From Platanthera guangdongensis (lineage: Eukaryota > Streptophyta > Magnoliopsida > Asparagales > Orchidaceae), in NCBI GenBank assembly GCA_039583875.1, contig CM077163.1, positions 110,121,213 through 110,185,212 of the forward strand: a stretch of 64,000 bases of DNA, read 5' to 3'. Under the pieces are notes generated by a model. It made no database searches and was not told the origin of the DNA. It saw only the letters and a list, made by a program, of their open reading frames with translations. Below, in pieces: positions 12,580-24,409 of this stretch. The stretch's first letter is position 1. Each line of letters begins with the position of its first letter. The position numbers and the translations under genes are program-made.

Positions 12580-14775
12580 TGTAACACCCCCTATCCATCG
12601 CATAGCATATAGCAGTAGGTCCGGTCGGGGCCCGACGCCATATACCACAGACAGACCGGGTGGTTACTTATGGAAACCATCCAACCAATCTCAACGTCCT
12701 ACACAGAGCATTCTAGCGGAAGCAGTTTATAAGAGTTGTAAACAAGAACCCAGCATAGAGCATGAATGTCCACTAATACAAAAGGAATGTTATACAAAAA
12801 TACCCAAAACGGCCTTAAGGCCTTACAAAGTGTTTCACTTGAAATTACATGTTTTACAAACCACGGCACGCAGGCCGGTCATACATGAATAAAGCAGTAA
12901 ACACTTCTACTTGGCCTTCGAGGGCCAGCTTCGCAAAAAGGGCTTTAGCCCGCTATTGACCGCTTGGTCCAGCTGCACCTGCAAGCAACAAACCACCGCA
13001 CGGTGGCAAAACAAGGCAACGGTCAGCAATGCTGACCAAATTATAACGATCCCGCCCCCAACTCGGGGCGGCGATGCTCCTTCCCTGCATTTCATTAGCA
13101 TAAGCGAGCAATGTATATATCCATAGCCATTTCAACACAGACGTTGGCTCGCACGGCCACACGCCCCGTGCACTCAGGGCACATTCTCGGTGAACCGGTC
13201 GATGTCACGTCAATTAAAGCCATTAACATTCCGGACTCACCACCGCCACTTAGACGGCCAAACCTATGAGCAATTTGTCTTCTTGGCAAGGGTCACGTCA
13301 GTTTAAGACATTGACCGCCGAAGACTCACATCTATGCCAACGGCGAGTGCCACGTAACCTTAGGTCTCTCTAACCCGAACGACATAGAGCGGGTACAGTT
13401 CCATCTAACCCGTGCTCACATTGCAACGACAATTTAAGCCATTTGCGCGGGTCAAACTTCCTCCGAGTCCCATTCTACCGCAAGTCACATAACCACGTTA
13501 TGTTCAAGCTGGCTCTCAGGCCACCAAGTTGGCAAGATCTCGTATCCGCCCAGTTTTCCGGGTGCACCTTTGGGTTGGTCCCCAAGGCTCCCTGCTGCAA
13601 TCTACCGTGTAGAAAACCCGAAAAACAACCAATAGCACGGAGTCTTCTCCGGCCTTATGCAATGCAACATCACCGATCCAGACTAACATGTCCGGGTAGG
13701 CTTCACACATCATGCCTACGTCCGTTCTCGCATACGGACTCTAAACAACGGGGACTTTACATATCTACCCGAAGGAACGCCTCCAACTCTCCGCAAACTC
13801 GCGAGAGCGGGCTTCCTATGCTAAGAAAGAGAGCTATTCATGCTCATGATGAGGATCGTTACCCTTGAGTCCTCTTTGGCGCCATTGAAAAGTAATCGGA
13901 TGGAAATCACCGCACTTGCGTTTGCCTCCGTGATCCGGAGTCGGCTTGCGATTCGGAGCTCCGAAGCTCCTCCAATGGCGGAATCTAGTTCTTCTTCCTC
14001 CAATGGCTCTCCTCTTTCTCCAAGGACTTGGAGAGATGAAAAGTGAAGGAAAGTGATGGATTTCTAAGTCAACTCACGGGTATATCCTCTCAGGAACAAC
14101 CCCTAGCCGTTGGATCTCAACCTAAGAAAACGAACGGCTTTGATTCGGGGCTGAAATGCCCAATCTGGACCGAACACGGCCTGGCACACGCCCGTGTCCA
14201 GGGCCGTGTGCCGCATTCGCCGTCAAAATCGAATCTCCTGGACCCTCACACGGGTATCGAACACGCCCGTGTTCGAGCTGACACGCCCGTGTTCCAGCTG
14301 ACACGGTCGTGTATCCGGCCGTGTACCCCATGATTTTTCCCCATTTTCAACCCGAGCACTGCACGGGTTCTAGGATACGCCTGTGTCCTTGCCCGTGTCA
14401 CCTTAACACGCCTGGACCCCAGGCCGTGCACACGGGACATTTCGTAGCGTGCAGTTCGACGACTTGATGACACGGCCTTGGACACGCCCGTGTCCTAGGC
14501 CGTGTGCCTTGTCTCGACGATCGTCGAGCGAATCTCGACGAATCCACGGCTAAGTGTCCACACGGGTCGACATGCCCTGCGACACGCCCGTGTCGCAGGC
14601 CGTGTGCCCATTCTCAGCGGATCGTCGAGAAAATCTCGACGACTTCGCGGCTAAGTGTCGGCACACGCTTGACACGCCCTGGGACACGCCCGTGTCCCAG
14701 GCCGTGTGCCTACAGCCAGAACCCAAACTGGCCCAAAACGTCCCCCTTTGCTCCTTTGAGTTTCGGGGCGTTACA
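12580..14775 (-). repeat. Element A 5' LTR (2196 bp)
   Basis: Same termini and content as 5511-7698. In element orientation this is the 5' LTR and would carry the promoter. The palindrome array occupies 14163-14712, with the perfect-armed copy at 14576-14599 and the GGG-type copy near 14678-14701. Confidence 0.93.
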
Positions 14776-14911
14776 GTATATGATCGTAATAGCCGGCAGG
14801 ATCGGCGTGTTGCGGTGTTGACTAACCCGTGCGTTAGTGCCACCGTATGACGGCGGTTCTGGGCATAAGACCCGGTAGCCCTCCTTGGTAAGGGAGAGGG
14901 TGGGTCTTACA
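14776..14911 (-). repeat. Terminus of the family E LTR, separated by element A
   Basis: The first five bases are the right TSD copy of A (GTATA). The segment ends GGGTCTTACA at 14911, so on the - strand it begins TGTAAGACCC and continues with a GGGTCTTATGCCCAGAACCGCCG-like block. That matches the start of the D LTR at 30009 and 56840. It joins to 5510 once element A is removed. Confidence 0.75.
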
Positions 14912-16510
14912 CACAGGCGTGTCACAGGACGTGTCAGACCCGAGATAGCTGTTTTTAGGGAATTTTCTGGTCTTTCCTTTTCTTCCTATGGGATCTGATG
15001 GCTCAGATTTCTCCTTGCTGTTATATGGCTGAGAAATGAGGATTATCTCCTCATTTTCATCTTCTTCTTCTTCTCATTCCAAGAGAGAGAAAGGCCAAGG
15101 GAAAGAAAGGAGGAAGGAGGAAAGCCGCTGTTGGAGGAGCTGTGGAGTGTGGATTGAAGATCCGAGTTCGGATTTGTGATGTCAATGCTGAGACGGTTAT
15201 TTCCATCCAGCTGATTCATGGCTCCGAAGCGATCTTCAAGGGTAATGATCTCCTTCTTGGACATCGAAGTCCTCTCTTTATGCATATGCATGGAATCCTC
15301 CACCAAGAGGTGGATCGTGTAAGTGATAGCTTGGATGGTTGAGTTTGCATCTAGAGCAGGAAGTTTGGAGTACGGCATAGGCATGCTGTGTGAAGCCATC
15401 TGGACAGATAGTCTGGATTGGTGATGATTATGGGTAAACTGGAGAAGACTCTATGGATTTGATAATTGTGCATGCTTTATAACTATGGATGGTGTGTATG
15501 AATGTGTGAATGAATGGTTGGATGGATTTGGGGTGCTTTGTGTATGCTCCTTGTGGTGTGAGCACTATGAGCGCTAATGGATCTGGGAGAGAGAAAAGTT
15601 ATAGTAATCAGGAGGGAAGGCCTACCAGCGTCTAGTACTGCGCTACTGACGGTTTGGGCAATGGGAAAGGCTGACCTGCCCTGGTTACGGGAGGTCGATA
15701 TGGCAAGGTGTGGGAGGAAGTGAGGCAGACCCTACTTGCTGCACCGTAATGGTGGATCGATTTGTTAATGCTCAAGTTTGTCGTGAGGTTCTCACCTCTA
15801 AGTGGTCTGGGCGGAATGTTGCCGGTCTGCGCGTTGGTGGACTAGGATCGGCCAGCTAACACGTTAATAACCTCTAATCGGTGGTGTTGCCATGGAGTCC
15901 GGTACACCATAAGGTGCCCTGAGTGCACAGAGCGTCTGGTGGATACCAGCATTTGTTATGTGATTGTGATTGGTAGCTTGATAATTATGTGGATGTCAAT
16001 GCATACAGGGAAGGAACCACTACCCCGGGTAAGGGGTAGGGTCGTTATAAGTGGTCAGCTAAAGCTGTCCGTTACTTTGTTTTCCGCTTTGGATTGGATG
16101 GCTAATTGCAGGTGTTGATGCTTGAATTGATTTGCTTGAGCGGAATGGAGGATTGTTGCTAAAGGCCCTTGAAGGCCGTGCGAAACATGGTTGGATTTTA
16201 TGTGTGGCCGGCCTGCGTGCCGAAGTATGAAAATGTATTTATGTAAAGAGAAATCTGTAAGGCCTTAAGGACAGTGTGTGTGAGTTGTTTACATTCCTGG
16301 TTTTGATATAAAAATGTGGCATTTATATAGTAGTGGACATTCTATGAGTTGAGTTCATGTTAACGTAAAATGCTGCGCTAGAATGGATTGAGTTAGGATG
16401 CGAGTCAATTTTGATTTCCACAAGTAATTCCGCCGCAGGTCTGTGACATATGGCATGGGGCCCCGGCTGAACCCACCGTTATATGTCATGTGACGAGTGG
16501 GGGCGTTACA
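14912..16510 (+). repeat. Element B 5' LTR, 3' three-quarters
   Basis: Aligns with 28719-30008 followed by 60471-60773 and ends GGGGGCGTTACA at 16510, right before the primer site. Its start is cut by the family E insertion at 14911/14912. No gene is present; an ORF on the - strand at 15043-15399 is matched at 28854-29282 in the other LTR and looks like LTR sequence. Confidence 0.85.
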
Positions 16511-16513
16511 AAG

Positions 16514-16526
16514 TGGTATCAGAGCC
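16514..16526 (+). promoter_or_regulatory. Primer-binding site of element B (initiator Met tRNA type)
   Basis: TGGTATCAGAGCC lies three bases after the LTR end TTACA. This is the canonical plant initiator tRNA-Met primer site and the best preserved in the window. Confidence 0.92.
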
Positions 16527-16667
16527 AGGTTTAGATTGTTTGGGAGGAGAGAACATAATTGAACTCACGAATGTCCACTAGGAATGTATTTCATGCACGT
16601 ACAGTGCGTGAGTCTGTAGTTAATGTATAAGTACATGGATACTTAATAATGTTTTGTATGTTGATAG

Positions 16668-17850
16668 GTGGCGAGGAGTGGTGCTGGGCAATCTGAGCCC
16701 CAGCGGTCCGATGAGAGTGTGACACCAGTTGAAGTGCCTATGCCTCCTTCAGTGGAGACTATACGTGTGGTAACTGAGACGGTGCTGGCGGTGTTACAGG
16801 TACAATCTACTGGACAGACAAGGCCTACAGGGGTGCCAGTATGGCCTGGTGCAAGGCAAGGGTGTGCTGAAGTTGTAATGGCAGAGCAAGGAACGGATTT
16901 GCAGTTGAAGCGGTTTATGGACTTTCATCCACCTACGTTTGGTGGGGCAATCTCCCCAAGGCAGGCGGAGGATTGGCTGGCAAGAGTGAAGCGGATCCTG
17001 ACTGCCCTCAGGATTGCGGAGGCACAGAAAGTGACTTTAGCCACATTTATGTTGGAAGGTGATGCACGGTTGTGGTGGGATGAAGTGGAAGTGCATCACT
17101 TGGTGGGACGAAGATTGGAAGAAGTATTGATCGAAGAATTCTAACAGTTTTTTCTAGCAAAGTATGTGCCAGTGTCGCAGCGAATTGCGATGGAGAATGA
17201 GTTTCTACGTCTGGTACAGGGTGAGCGGGATATTGGTACTTACCTGTATGAGTTCACCAGACTGGGGCGTTATGCGGGGTCTACTTTTTGCTGAGGAGCA
17301 GTTGAAAGCAATCAGTTTTATGAGGGATTGCGCGACGAGTTGCGGTTGGCACTCGAGTTTCGGTGAGCCAAGGCTTCCAAGCGTTGGTAGATACAGCCCG
17401 GGCGTTGGAGAAAGATCTAAAGCGGGTACAAGAGAAGAGGAGTTTGGCGGTGGAAAAGCATGAATTTAAAGTTCCGCAGTCGGAACAGTCGGAGTTTAAG
17501 AGACAAGAGAAGAAAAAGTTCAGGACTGAACTAGCTCCGTCTACTGTTTCGTCTGGGCCAATCTATGGGCAAGGACGAAGTGAAATACACACATGTTTTT
17601 AGTGCGGAAAGCCGGGACATATCGCCTGTGATTGTTGGAGTGGCCCTTCTAGAAGTGAGAAAAAGACAGGTGCGTGTTATGAAGATAAGGGAAAAGCAAT
17701 GGCCGAATCATCTGCATCCCAGACACAACCTCGATTGCATAATTTGGAAGTACAAGAGCCGTATAGCTCAATTGGTGAAATTCAGCCTCGAGTGTTTAAT
17801 TTGGCTCTTACGCGAGAAATGCAAAATCGAGAGGCTGAGCAAAAATAAGA
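16668..17850 (+). pseudogene. gag: Element B gag (stops and frameshifts)
   Basis: The open part 16668-17144 reads ARSGAGQSEPQRSDES, then FHPPTFGGAISPRQAEDWL and DARLWWDEVEVHHLVG, clearly the capsid domain shared with A and C. A TAA follows IEEF near 17142, and later segments (QRIAMENEFLRLVQG, YEGLRDELRLA, ALEKDLKRVQEK) are spread over other frames. A zinc-knuckle remnant near 17600 is interrupted by a TAG. The first codon is GTG right after an in-frame TAG (16665-16667); there is no ATG for the conserved N-terminus. The segment after the knuckle ends around 17850. No protease follows. Confidence 0.85.
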
Positions 17851-18241
17851 GTAACGACTTATATCACTTTCGTGATGTGAATAATGTTGTCTATAAAGTG
17901 CTGTGAATATGTCATGTTACATGTTGAATTGTTGGTGCACACTTGTGATATGGAAATGATCGCTCGATTGTGATATAGCTCGATGACGTGTTTGTTTGTT
18001 GATCACTTTATAAATTTTGTGGTTGCATGTGCACAGCTGAAGTTAGGGATGTGCTGTATGTATATGTTGTATGTTGGTTTTGTTTGTGTGATGCCTTGGG
18101 TGAGACAAGCAGCGGCCTCTGACCTCAAACCCGGCTCGCCTCTTTGAGTGCTCAGTTGCAGTGGGTGTCATATTGTGTGAGTATGTGGCTGCTTGGGGTG
18201 CGCCAATTTCAAAGATGAAATTCTGTGAAGGAGGGGAGGGT
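17851..18241 (+). other. Element B internal 3' region without pol
   Basis: About 390 bp of non-coding sequence join the end of gag directly to the polypurine tract GAAGGAGGGGAGGG (18227-18240) and the 3' LTR start at 18242. The roughly 4 kb of pol seen in A and C is missing, so B is a deletion derivative or was always non-autonomous. Nothing else is recognisable here. Confidence 0.7.
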
Positions 18242-18353
18242 TGTAACAGCCCAAATTCGAGAAACGGGAAAATATTGGTTGACACGTCCTGGGACACGGG
18301 CGTGTCCCAGGGTGTGTCCTGCTTGGGTTGAGTGGTCGAGCGCGTGTTCGACG
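18242..18353 (+). repeat. Element B 3' LTR, first piece
   Basis: Begins TGTAACAGCCC after the polypurine tract. It contains a palindrome (CTGGGACACG with GG centre) near 18289 and is cut at 18353 by element C. The last five bases, CGACG, are the left TSD of C. Confidence 0.85.
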
Positions 18354-19223
18354 TGTAACAACCCCATCCGTTCATATGATATATTCTAGAAGGTCCGGCA
18401 GGGGCCCCACAGGATATACCACAAAACAGTCGGTGAAGGTACAGGATGATACCAGAGTAGCGCATCGCACCTATCACAAGCATTCTAGCGGAAGCCTAAA
18501 CTACTTGAACTCCTCATGAATGTCCCAACATAAAATTCCATATTTTATATACATATAGGAATGTCTTACACCATGTCAAAAGAGTTGGCCTTATGGCCGT
18601 ACAGGGCTTTCCGTCAGTGGCCTAAAACAGATTGGCGCGCAGGCCGGCCACACTAAAAGAAAACACGCAAAGAACACAATAGCCTTCGAGGGCTAGCAGC
18701 TAACAGCAGCAGCAACACAGCAGGGGCATCAACCTCTATGCGTCCCGCTCGGCTCTCGAGTACCTGTGCAAGGGACAATCCACCCACCGGTGGCAAACAA
18801 AACAACGGTCAGCGTTCAGCTGACCAATTATAACGACCCTACCCCTTTCTCTCGGGGCAGCGTTTTTTCCCTGCAGGCATATCATATCACAAGTATGGCA
18901 AGCTATATCATCAAAAAGTGCTTTCCACGCACACAAGCCATCACAACCGTTCGCCACCCGGCCCAACGGTCGTGCACTCAGGGCATATTCTTGGTGTTCT
19001 GGCAACCTCTTGCCCACCACCGTAGTCAGGGTTATCACCCAACGGTAACTCTCTTGAGCATTTACTCCATGGCGTGCAGCCGGAGTTAGTCCTCGGACAC
19101 CGGGATGGCCCGTAGCCCCCCTTTGTGTCATGGCGCGCAGGCCGAAGACTCTTGCTATGCGCTCCAACAGACCGCACTTTTTGGTCTCACGTCGGACGGA
19201 CATAGCGCAGGTCGGATCCTCTC

Positions 19224-19255
<32 letters not shown>

Positions 19256-20837
19256 TTGCCAAATCGCCTTGCCCCCCTTTCCGCGTGCAGCGTACTCATG
19301 GCTATATCAAAGGCGCGGTCGGTCTCACCAATCCTATTCCTGGCATTCAGCCTGGGTAATTCACTATACCCATTTCCTCACAGCAACAGCGGGTCTTTCC
19401 TGGGCGCACCAGTACTTCCTGTAATTCCCGTCACAGGTGGACACCGCAAATTACAAATGTCAGGGGTCTTTCCTGGGCACACCAGTACTTCCTGTGACTC
19501 CCTCCACAGGTGACACCCTATGACATCAAGCATCACAAAGGGCCTTTCCTGGTCCCACCAGTACTTCCTGTGCCTCATTCACAGGTTGGGACCCAAAACC
19601 ATCACAAGGCTATTTCCTGGGCTACCACCCCAGTACTTCCTGCTACTCCTTTTCGCAGTATAACCCGTAGACTCCGAACACGACACGTTTATCACGGAGT
19701 CTTCTCCGTTCGTATGCAACATCACCAATCCAGACCAACCTGTCCAGATGGGCTTCACACAGCATGCCTATTCCGTACTCCATTTCCGGATCTATATGCA
19801 ATACAAAGGGATTTCAAGCATCCACCCAAAGATCCCAAAATCAGCCACCTCTTGGTGGGGGAAATCATAAGATATGCCAAAAAGGAGAGCCTCACATGGC
19901 TAAGAAGAAAAGTCGTTACCCTTGACGATCGCTTCGGTGCCATGGCCTCCAAGCTAGCTTGCAAGACTCGCAAGAGCGTTTCCTCCGCAACGCTGGCTTC
20001 GGATCTCTCGTCGGTAAACCGCAGCACCACCAGCAGCAGCCCCCTTTCCTCTTCCTCCTCCTTTCTCTCTTCTTTCTCTCTCTTGAAGAAAGATGAAGGC
20101 CAAATTCAAGTGAGCAACACTCTCTGTTTCGGCCCTTAAGGAAAAAGGAGAAGAGGCTTCAGCCCTTGGATCCAGACTGAAGGAATGGACGGCCACGATT
20201 CTGCCAAAAACACACATTTTGACCAGACACGGCCTCGAACACGGCCGTGTGCCAGGCCGTATGCCTCAAGCGGTGGTCAACCGACTTATCCAAACCAGTG
20301 ACACGCCCACGGGAACACGCCCGTGTCATGGGCCGTGTCACCAACATGCCCTCAGACACGCCCGTGTCTGTGGCCGTGTGCCTTGGGGAAAAAAAATCCC
20401 AAATCATCCCGAGACTTCACACGCTTGTGACACGCCCGTTCCCAGGCCGTGTGCCCAGACACGGCACAAAGACACGCCCTGTCGAATTCTTTCGCGGGCT
20501 GAGTTCATCGCCTGATTTGACACGCCCTGTGACACGCCCGTGTCACCGCCGTGTTCAACACTCGACAACCACTTCTCGACACTCGACAACGTCGAGCAAA
20601 ACTCGTCGAGCATGCGACACGGGCCTTGGACACCCCGTGTCCTGGCCGTGTGCCTCCTCTCCACGAATCGTCGAGAGCAAAAAATCGTCGAGACAAAGCC
20701 CAATCGTCGACACAACCTCGACACGCACTGCGACACGCCCGTGTCGCAGGCCGTGTCACCTGACACGCCCTGGGACACGCCCGTGTCCCAGGCCGTGTCA
20801 CCCAAATTTTCCTGTTTCAGAACTTTGGGCTGTTACA
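18354..20837 (-). repeat. Element C 3' LTR (2484 bp)
   Basis: Near-identical to 25757-28245. It contains a run of 30 C at 19225-19254 (21 C in the partner), five short repeats of TTTCCTGGG...CACCAGTACTTCCTG spacing between 19390 and 19640, and a palindrome array at 20218-20806 built on ACACG-CC-CGTGT. Confidence 0.93.
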
Positions 20838-20852
20838 ATCCTCCCTTCCTAC
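20838..20852 (-). promoter_or_regulatory. Polypurine tract of element C
   Basis: Read on the - strand, GTAGGAAGGGAGGAT immediately precedes the 3' LTR start. Confidence 0.8.
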
Positions 20853-20968
20853 AAGAAATTTCGTCCTCGAAATTTAAAGACAGGAAAGTAACAGAAACTA
20901 GCAAGAAAATGTAACAACATATATCTCTATATACATAAACGTTTATGTTACAATATTCTCGCTTCAAA

Positions 20969-21679
20969 TTACAGAAACAATTCAGGGAACTCTACTTGCA
21001 TGGTTTGCTCGCGCTCCCATGTCAGCTCTTCACGGCCGCAGTTGTCCCACCGGACTTTCACCATACCGACCGTCTTGTTCCGCAACTGTTTCTCGGCTCG
21101 ATCTTCGATCCGAATGGGTCTAACTCTCGTCGTTAGCCCATACTCTACCGGCACACGATCATCCACGATCACTTGAGCTGGATCTTTCACGGCCTTCCGA
21201 AGCACCGAGATGTGAAAGACATCATGTAACCCACCCACTTCTGCCGACAGAGCTAGTCGATAAGCCGCTTCGCCAATTCGCTCAACCACTTCGAAAGGAC
21301 CCAAATATCTTGGACTCAACTTTTTCAATCGTCGAATCCTGGAGACACCTTTGAATGGCTTGATCTTCAAGTAGACCCAATCGCCAACCGCAAATTCAAC
21401 GTTCCGGTGCTTGGCGTTGTAGTACTTCGCTTGTCGATCTTGAGCAATCAGCAATCTCTCTCGGATAATCCAAATGGTTGCGTTTGCTTCATCCACCTCA
21501 TTTGGTTTAACAACCCGGGCTTCACCCGCTTCTACCCAAGCCAAGGGAGTACGACACTTCCTTCCGTATAGGGCTTCATATGGTGACATCCCAATGCTTG
21601 CTTGGTAGCTGTTATTGTATGCAAACTCAACCATATAGAGATGATCTTCCCATCTCTTTCCGAAGTCAAGGGCGCACAT
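20969..21679 (-). CDS. pol: Element C pol: integrase C-terminal domain and chromodomain-like tail
   Basis: A 236-codon open segment. It opens in the end of the integrase core ([32 protein letters not shown]). The C-terminal integrase domain follows ([59 protein letters not shown]). The end (MVKVRWDNCGREELTWERE, then FPELFL) has the aromatic/acidic pattern of the chromodomain-like tail of plant chromoviruses, thought to guide insertion into heterochromatin. The upstream stop near 21680 (where the sequence around ML is expected to be continuous) separates it from the catalytic core. It is almost identical in organisation to the end of A. Confidence 0.88.
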   Translation of the reverse strand: MCALDFGKRWEDHLYMVEFAYNNSYQASIGMSPYEALYGRKCRTPLAWVEAGEARVVKPNEVDEANATIWIIRERLLIAQDRQAKYYNAKHRNVEFAVGDWVYLKIKPFKGVSRIRRLKKLSPRYLGPFEVVERIGEAAYRLALSAEVGGLHDVFHISVLRKAVKDPAQVIVDDRVPVEYGLTTRVRPIRIEDRAEKQLRNKTVGMVKVRWDNCGREELTWEREQTMQVEFPELFL

Positions 21680-21824
21680 TCAGAGCATGTCCTCCATTGT
21701 TCTGTTGATACGTTCAGTCTGGCCATCCGTTTGGGGATGAAAGGCCGTACTGAAGTCAACTTCGTGCCCAACAGTCGGTGAACTAGCCTCCAATCATTTG
21801 ACGTGAATCGCCCATCTCGATCAC

Positions 21825-22706
21825 TTACGATGCTCCGCGGAACCCGTGAAGTCGCACAATCTGATCAACATATAACTTTGCCAAACTTTCAACCGAATCA
21901 TCCCGCCTGTTCGGAAGAAAATGTGCTACTTTTGTTAGCCGATCAACAATGACCCAAATGGAATCATTTCCTCGCTGCGATCTTGGCAATCCATGCACAA
22001 AATCCATGGAAATATCATCAAATTTCCACACTGGGATCGGCAGTGACTTCAAATAACCGCCCGGCTTTTGGCATTCCGCCTTCACCATCGCACATGTTTG
22101 ACATTTGGCGACATACAGGGCAACATCTTTCTTAAGCCCTGGCCACCAGAAAAGCTTCTTCATATCGTTGAACATCTTTGTGCTCCCGGGGTGAATGGAA
22201 TACTTCATATAATGTGCTTCATACATCAGTTCTTCCCTCAGTTTCCCCACATTTGGGACGCATAAACGGCCCTCTTTTCGCAAAAGACCGTCATTCCAGG
22301 TGAATTTGCCTTCTGGTCCTTCATTCACATAGCGCAAGAGATCTTCATCCAACTCCGTTGCCCGTCGAACTCGGTCCGCAAGGTCACATTGCACCTCGGT
22401 CCAGTTCAAACATGCAGTGGCAGTGGAACTCTTGTCAACACAATAGATCTCCAACGCTTCCAATTCCTGGATAAGACGTTCATCATGCCTTTGTAACCAA
22501 TTTGCTCTAGCTGGAACTCGCCGACTCAAGGCATCCGCGACAACATTCCCCTTCCCGGGTGTATAGTGAATCTCGAACGTGTAGTCCCCAAGGAACTCCA
22601 ACCACCTTCGTTGTCGCATGTTCAACTCTTTCTGCTCCAATAGATACTTTAGGCTCTTATGATCATATAGATCTCCACCTTCACTCCATAAAGGTAGTGT
22701 CGCCAC
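21825..22706 (-). CDS. pol: Element C pol: RNase H C-terminal half and integrase N-terminal half
   Basis: A 293-codon open segment starting inside RNase H ([33 protein letters not shown]). It continues into the integrase HHCC region ([11 protein letters not shown]...[11 protein letters not shown], in which the first HH reads HY) and the first core motif [16 protein letters not shown]. The frame is lost near 21835 within LHGVPR, just before the second catalytic aspartate. The second aspartate and glutamate regions (21690-21830) are in other frames. The N-terminal border is a frameshift near 22690 in HYLYGVK. Confidence 0.87.
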   Translation of the reverse strand: MATLPLWSEGGDLYDHKSLKYLLEQKELNMRQRRWLEFLGDYTFEIHYTPGKGNVVADALSRRVPARANWLQRHDERLIQELEALEIYCVDKSSTATACLNWTEVQCDLADRVRRATELDEDLLRYVNEGPEGKFTWNDGLLRKEGRLCVPNVGKLREELMYEAHYMKYSIHPGSTKMFNDMKKLFWWPGLKKDVALYVAKCQTCAMVKAECQKPGGYLKSLPIPVWKFDDISMDFVHGLPRSQRGNDSIWVIVDRLTKVAHFLPNRRDDSVESLAKLYVDQIVRLHGFRGAS

Positions 22707-22827
22707 AGCTTAAGTGCAAAAATCACCGCCGCTAGTTCCAAATCATGGACGGGATAGTTTCGCTCATGCACCTTCAGCTGGCGTGAGCCATAAGCAATCA
22801 CCTTTCCGCTCTGCAGAAGAACGCAGC

Positions 22828-23715
22828 CTAAACGCTTCCTGAGGCATCACTATAAATCACAAATCCATCGGTTCCACATGGCGAAGACAACACCGGCGCC
22901 GTGGTCAACCGATCCTTCAGCTCTTCAAAAGCTCGTGCGCACTCTGGCGTCCAAACGAACTTCTGATCTTTTCGCGTCAGTGTGGTTAGCGGCAAAGCGA
23001 TCCGCGAGAAGTTCTCCACAAATCTTCTATAGTAGCCCGCAAGTCCAAGGAAACTCCTGACCTCGGCCACGGAAGACAAAATTGGCCATTCTTGTATGGC
23101 TTTTATCTTCGCTGGATCTACTGCAATGCCCGCTCCACTCACCACATGGCCCAAAAATGTCACTGACGATAGCCAAAACTCACACTTTGAGAACTTGGCA
23201 TATAGCTGATTTTGCCTCAACGTGTTCAGCACCAACCGCAAATGAATCTCATGCTCAGCTTTGGACTTCGAGTACACCAGGATATCATCAATGAACACGA
23301 TCACAAATAGATCCAGGTACTCAAGGAAAATACGGTGCATCAGATCCATAAACACCGAAGGCGCATTACACAATCCAAAGGGCATGACTGTGAACTCATA
23401 GTGCCCATAACGCGTTCCAAATGCGGTTTTGGGAATGTCACCTTCCCGAATTCTTAACTGGTAATAACCAGACTTCAGGTCCAACTTCGAATAGACGGTA
23501 GATCCACCAGCTGATCAAATAATTCATCAATCCGAGGTATCGGATACTTATTCTTCTCGGTCAGCTTATTCAATTCACGGTAATCTATACACAACCGTAA
23601 CCCACCATCTTTCTTCTTTACAAAAAGCACAGGCGCGCTCCAAGGTGACATACTTGGCGGATATAACCTTGCTCTAGCATTTCTTGTAGTTGAACCTTCA
23701 ACTCAGCCATCTCTT
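22828..23715 (-). pseudogene. pol: Element C pol: reverse transcriptase and start of RNase H
   Basis: The main open part (23484-22828) holds [20 protein letters not shown], then [14 protein letters not shown] with intact FIDD catalytic residues. It goes on through [19 protein letters not shown] and [19 protein letters not shown], then the RNase H start [18 protein letters not shown]. The finger domain between 23490 and 23715 is in a shifted frame ([19 protein letters not shown] sequence can be followed on the - strand). It ends at a frameshift near 22830. Confidence 0.86.
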
Positions 23716-24362
23716 TAGGCGCAACGCGATATGGCGAGCGGGCCACGGGTTTCGCACCTGCACCAACTCAATTGTGAAGTCAATCTCCCGCTGGGGTGGT
23801 AGCCCAGGGAGATCTGCGGGAAACACATCTGTAAATTCTGCCACAATCGGAACCTCGCACAACGTGGCCTTAGCTCAACAGCCTGAATTAGTGCAAAGTA
23901 ACACTCCGCACCCTTCCGAACAGCTTTGACTACCTGGAGTGCAGACATCAACGTCCCGCCTACTCCTCGCATACCCGCGAACTTGGTATCCTGTTCGGTA
24001 TTCTGGCCCAACGTGATTTCTTTGGACTGGCAATCAATCATAGCATGCTGCTCCGCAAGCCAATCCATCCCAAAAATCACATCGAATTCCGATATTGGCA
24101 AAACAAATGCGGTTAAACAAAAAGCCCGACTTCCTAACTGAACCGCCACATCGCAAGCTTGATCCGCAAGCATCCAACAACCATTCGGCAACACCACTCT
24201 GACGCTATCTGTCTTTGCACGACTGGGTATCCCAAGCCGCGTAAGAAACTCACTCGACAGAAAAGAATGCGATGCACCTGTATCAAACAGTGCTCGCGCC
24301 AGCGTGTCCCGAATCATCACAAAGCCTATGACAAACATGTCACACACACAAACCACAAACAT
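23715..24362 (-). CDS. pol: Element C pol: aspartic protease and linker
   Basis: A 215-codon open segment. [21 protein letters not shown] carries the DTG active site. VVLPNGCWMLADQACDV and [20 protein letters not shown] form the rest of the retropepsin fold. The last 60 residues are out of frame relative to the PPQREIDF linker, so a single-base indel lies near 23870. The segment lies between gag and RT, as in A. Confidence 0.86.
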   Translation of the reverse strand: MFVVCVCDMFVIGFVMIRDTLARALFDTGASHSFLSSEFLTRLGIPSRAKTDSVRVVLPNGCWMLADQACDVAVQLGSRAFCLTAFVLPISEFDVIFGMDWLAEQHAMIDCQSKEITLGQNTEQDTKFAGMRGVGGTLMSALQVVKAVRKGAECYFALIQAVELRPRCARFRLWQNLQMCFPQISLGYHPSGRLTSQLSWCRCETRGPLAISRCA

Positions 24363-24409
24363 AGGGGTACTAAGCTAAGCATACAGACAATAGCATATGC
24401 AAAACTAAA

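Larger units (their letters stand above)
5511..14775 (-). mobile_element. Element A: complete 9.3-kb Ty3/gypsy LTR retrotransposon
   Basis: Two near-identical LTRs (5511-7698 and 12580-14775) begin TGTAACACCC and end GCGTTACA. They are flanked by the 5-bp TSD GTATA. All coding lies on the - strand in the order gag, protease, RT, RNase H, integrase with a C-terminal chromodomain-like tail. A tRNA primer site adjoins the high-coordinate LTR and a polypurine tract adjoins the low-coordinate LTR. Domain order and the FIDD, DTGASHS and chromodomain-like motifs fit a chromovirus, probably Tekay/Del type. Removing it rejoins the E-family LTR at 5510/14781. Stops and frameshifts in gag and pol make it defective. 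Confidence 0.93.

Noticed and set aside
15043..15399. 118-codon - strand ORF, matched at 28854-29282
   Set aside because: It lies in both LTRs of element B and reads mostly Ser/Leu low complexity; no start context or domain, so kept as LTR.
19105..19513. Proline-run ORFs on the + strand, also at 26511-27500
   Set aside because: They run through poly-C in the LTR of element C, antisense to its genes; frames are not conserved between the two LTRs (127 versus 329 codons).
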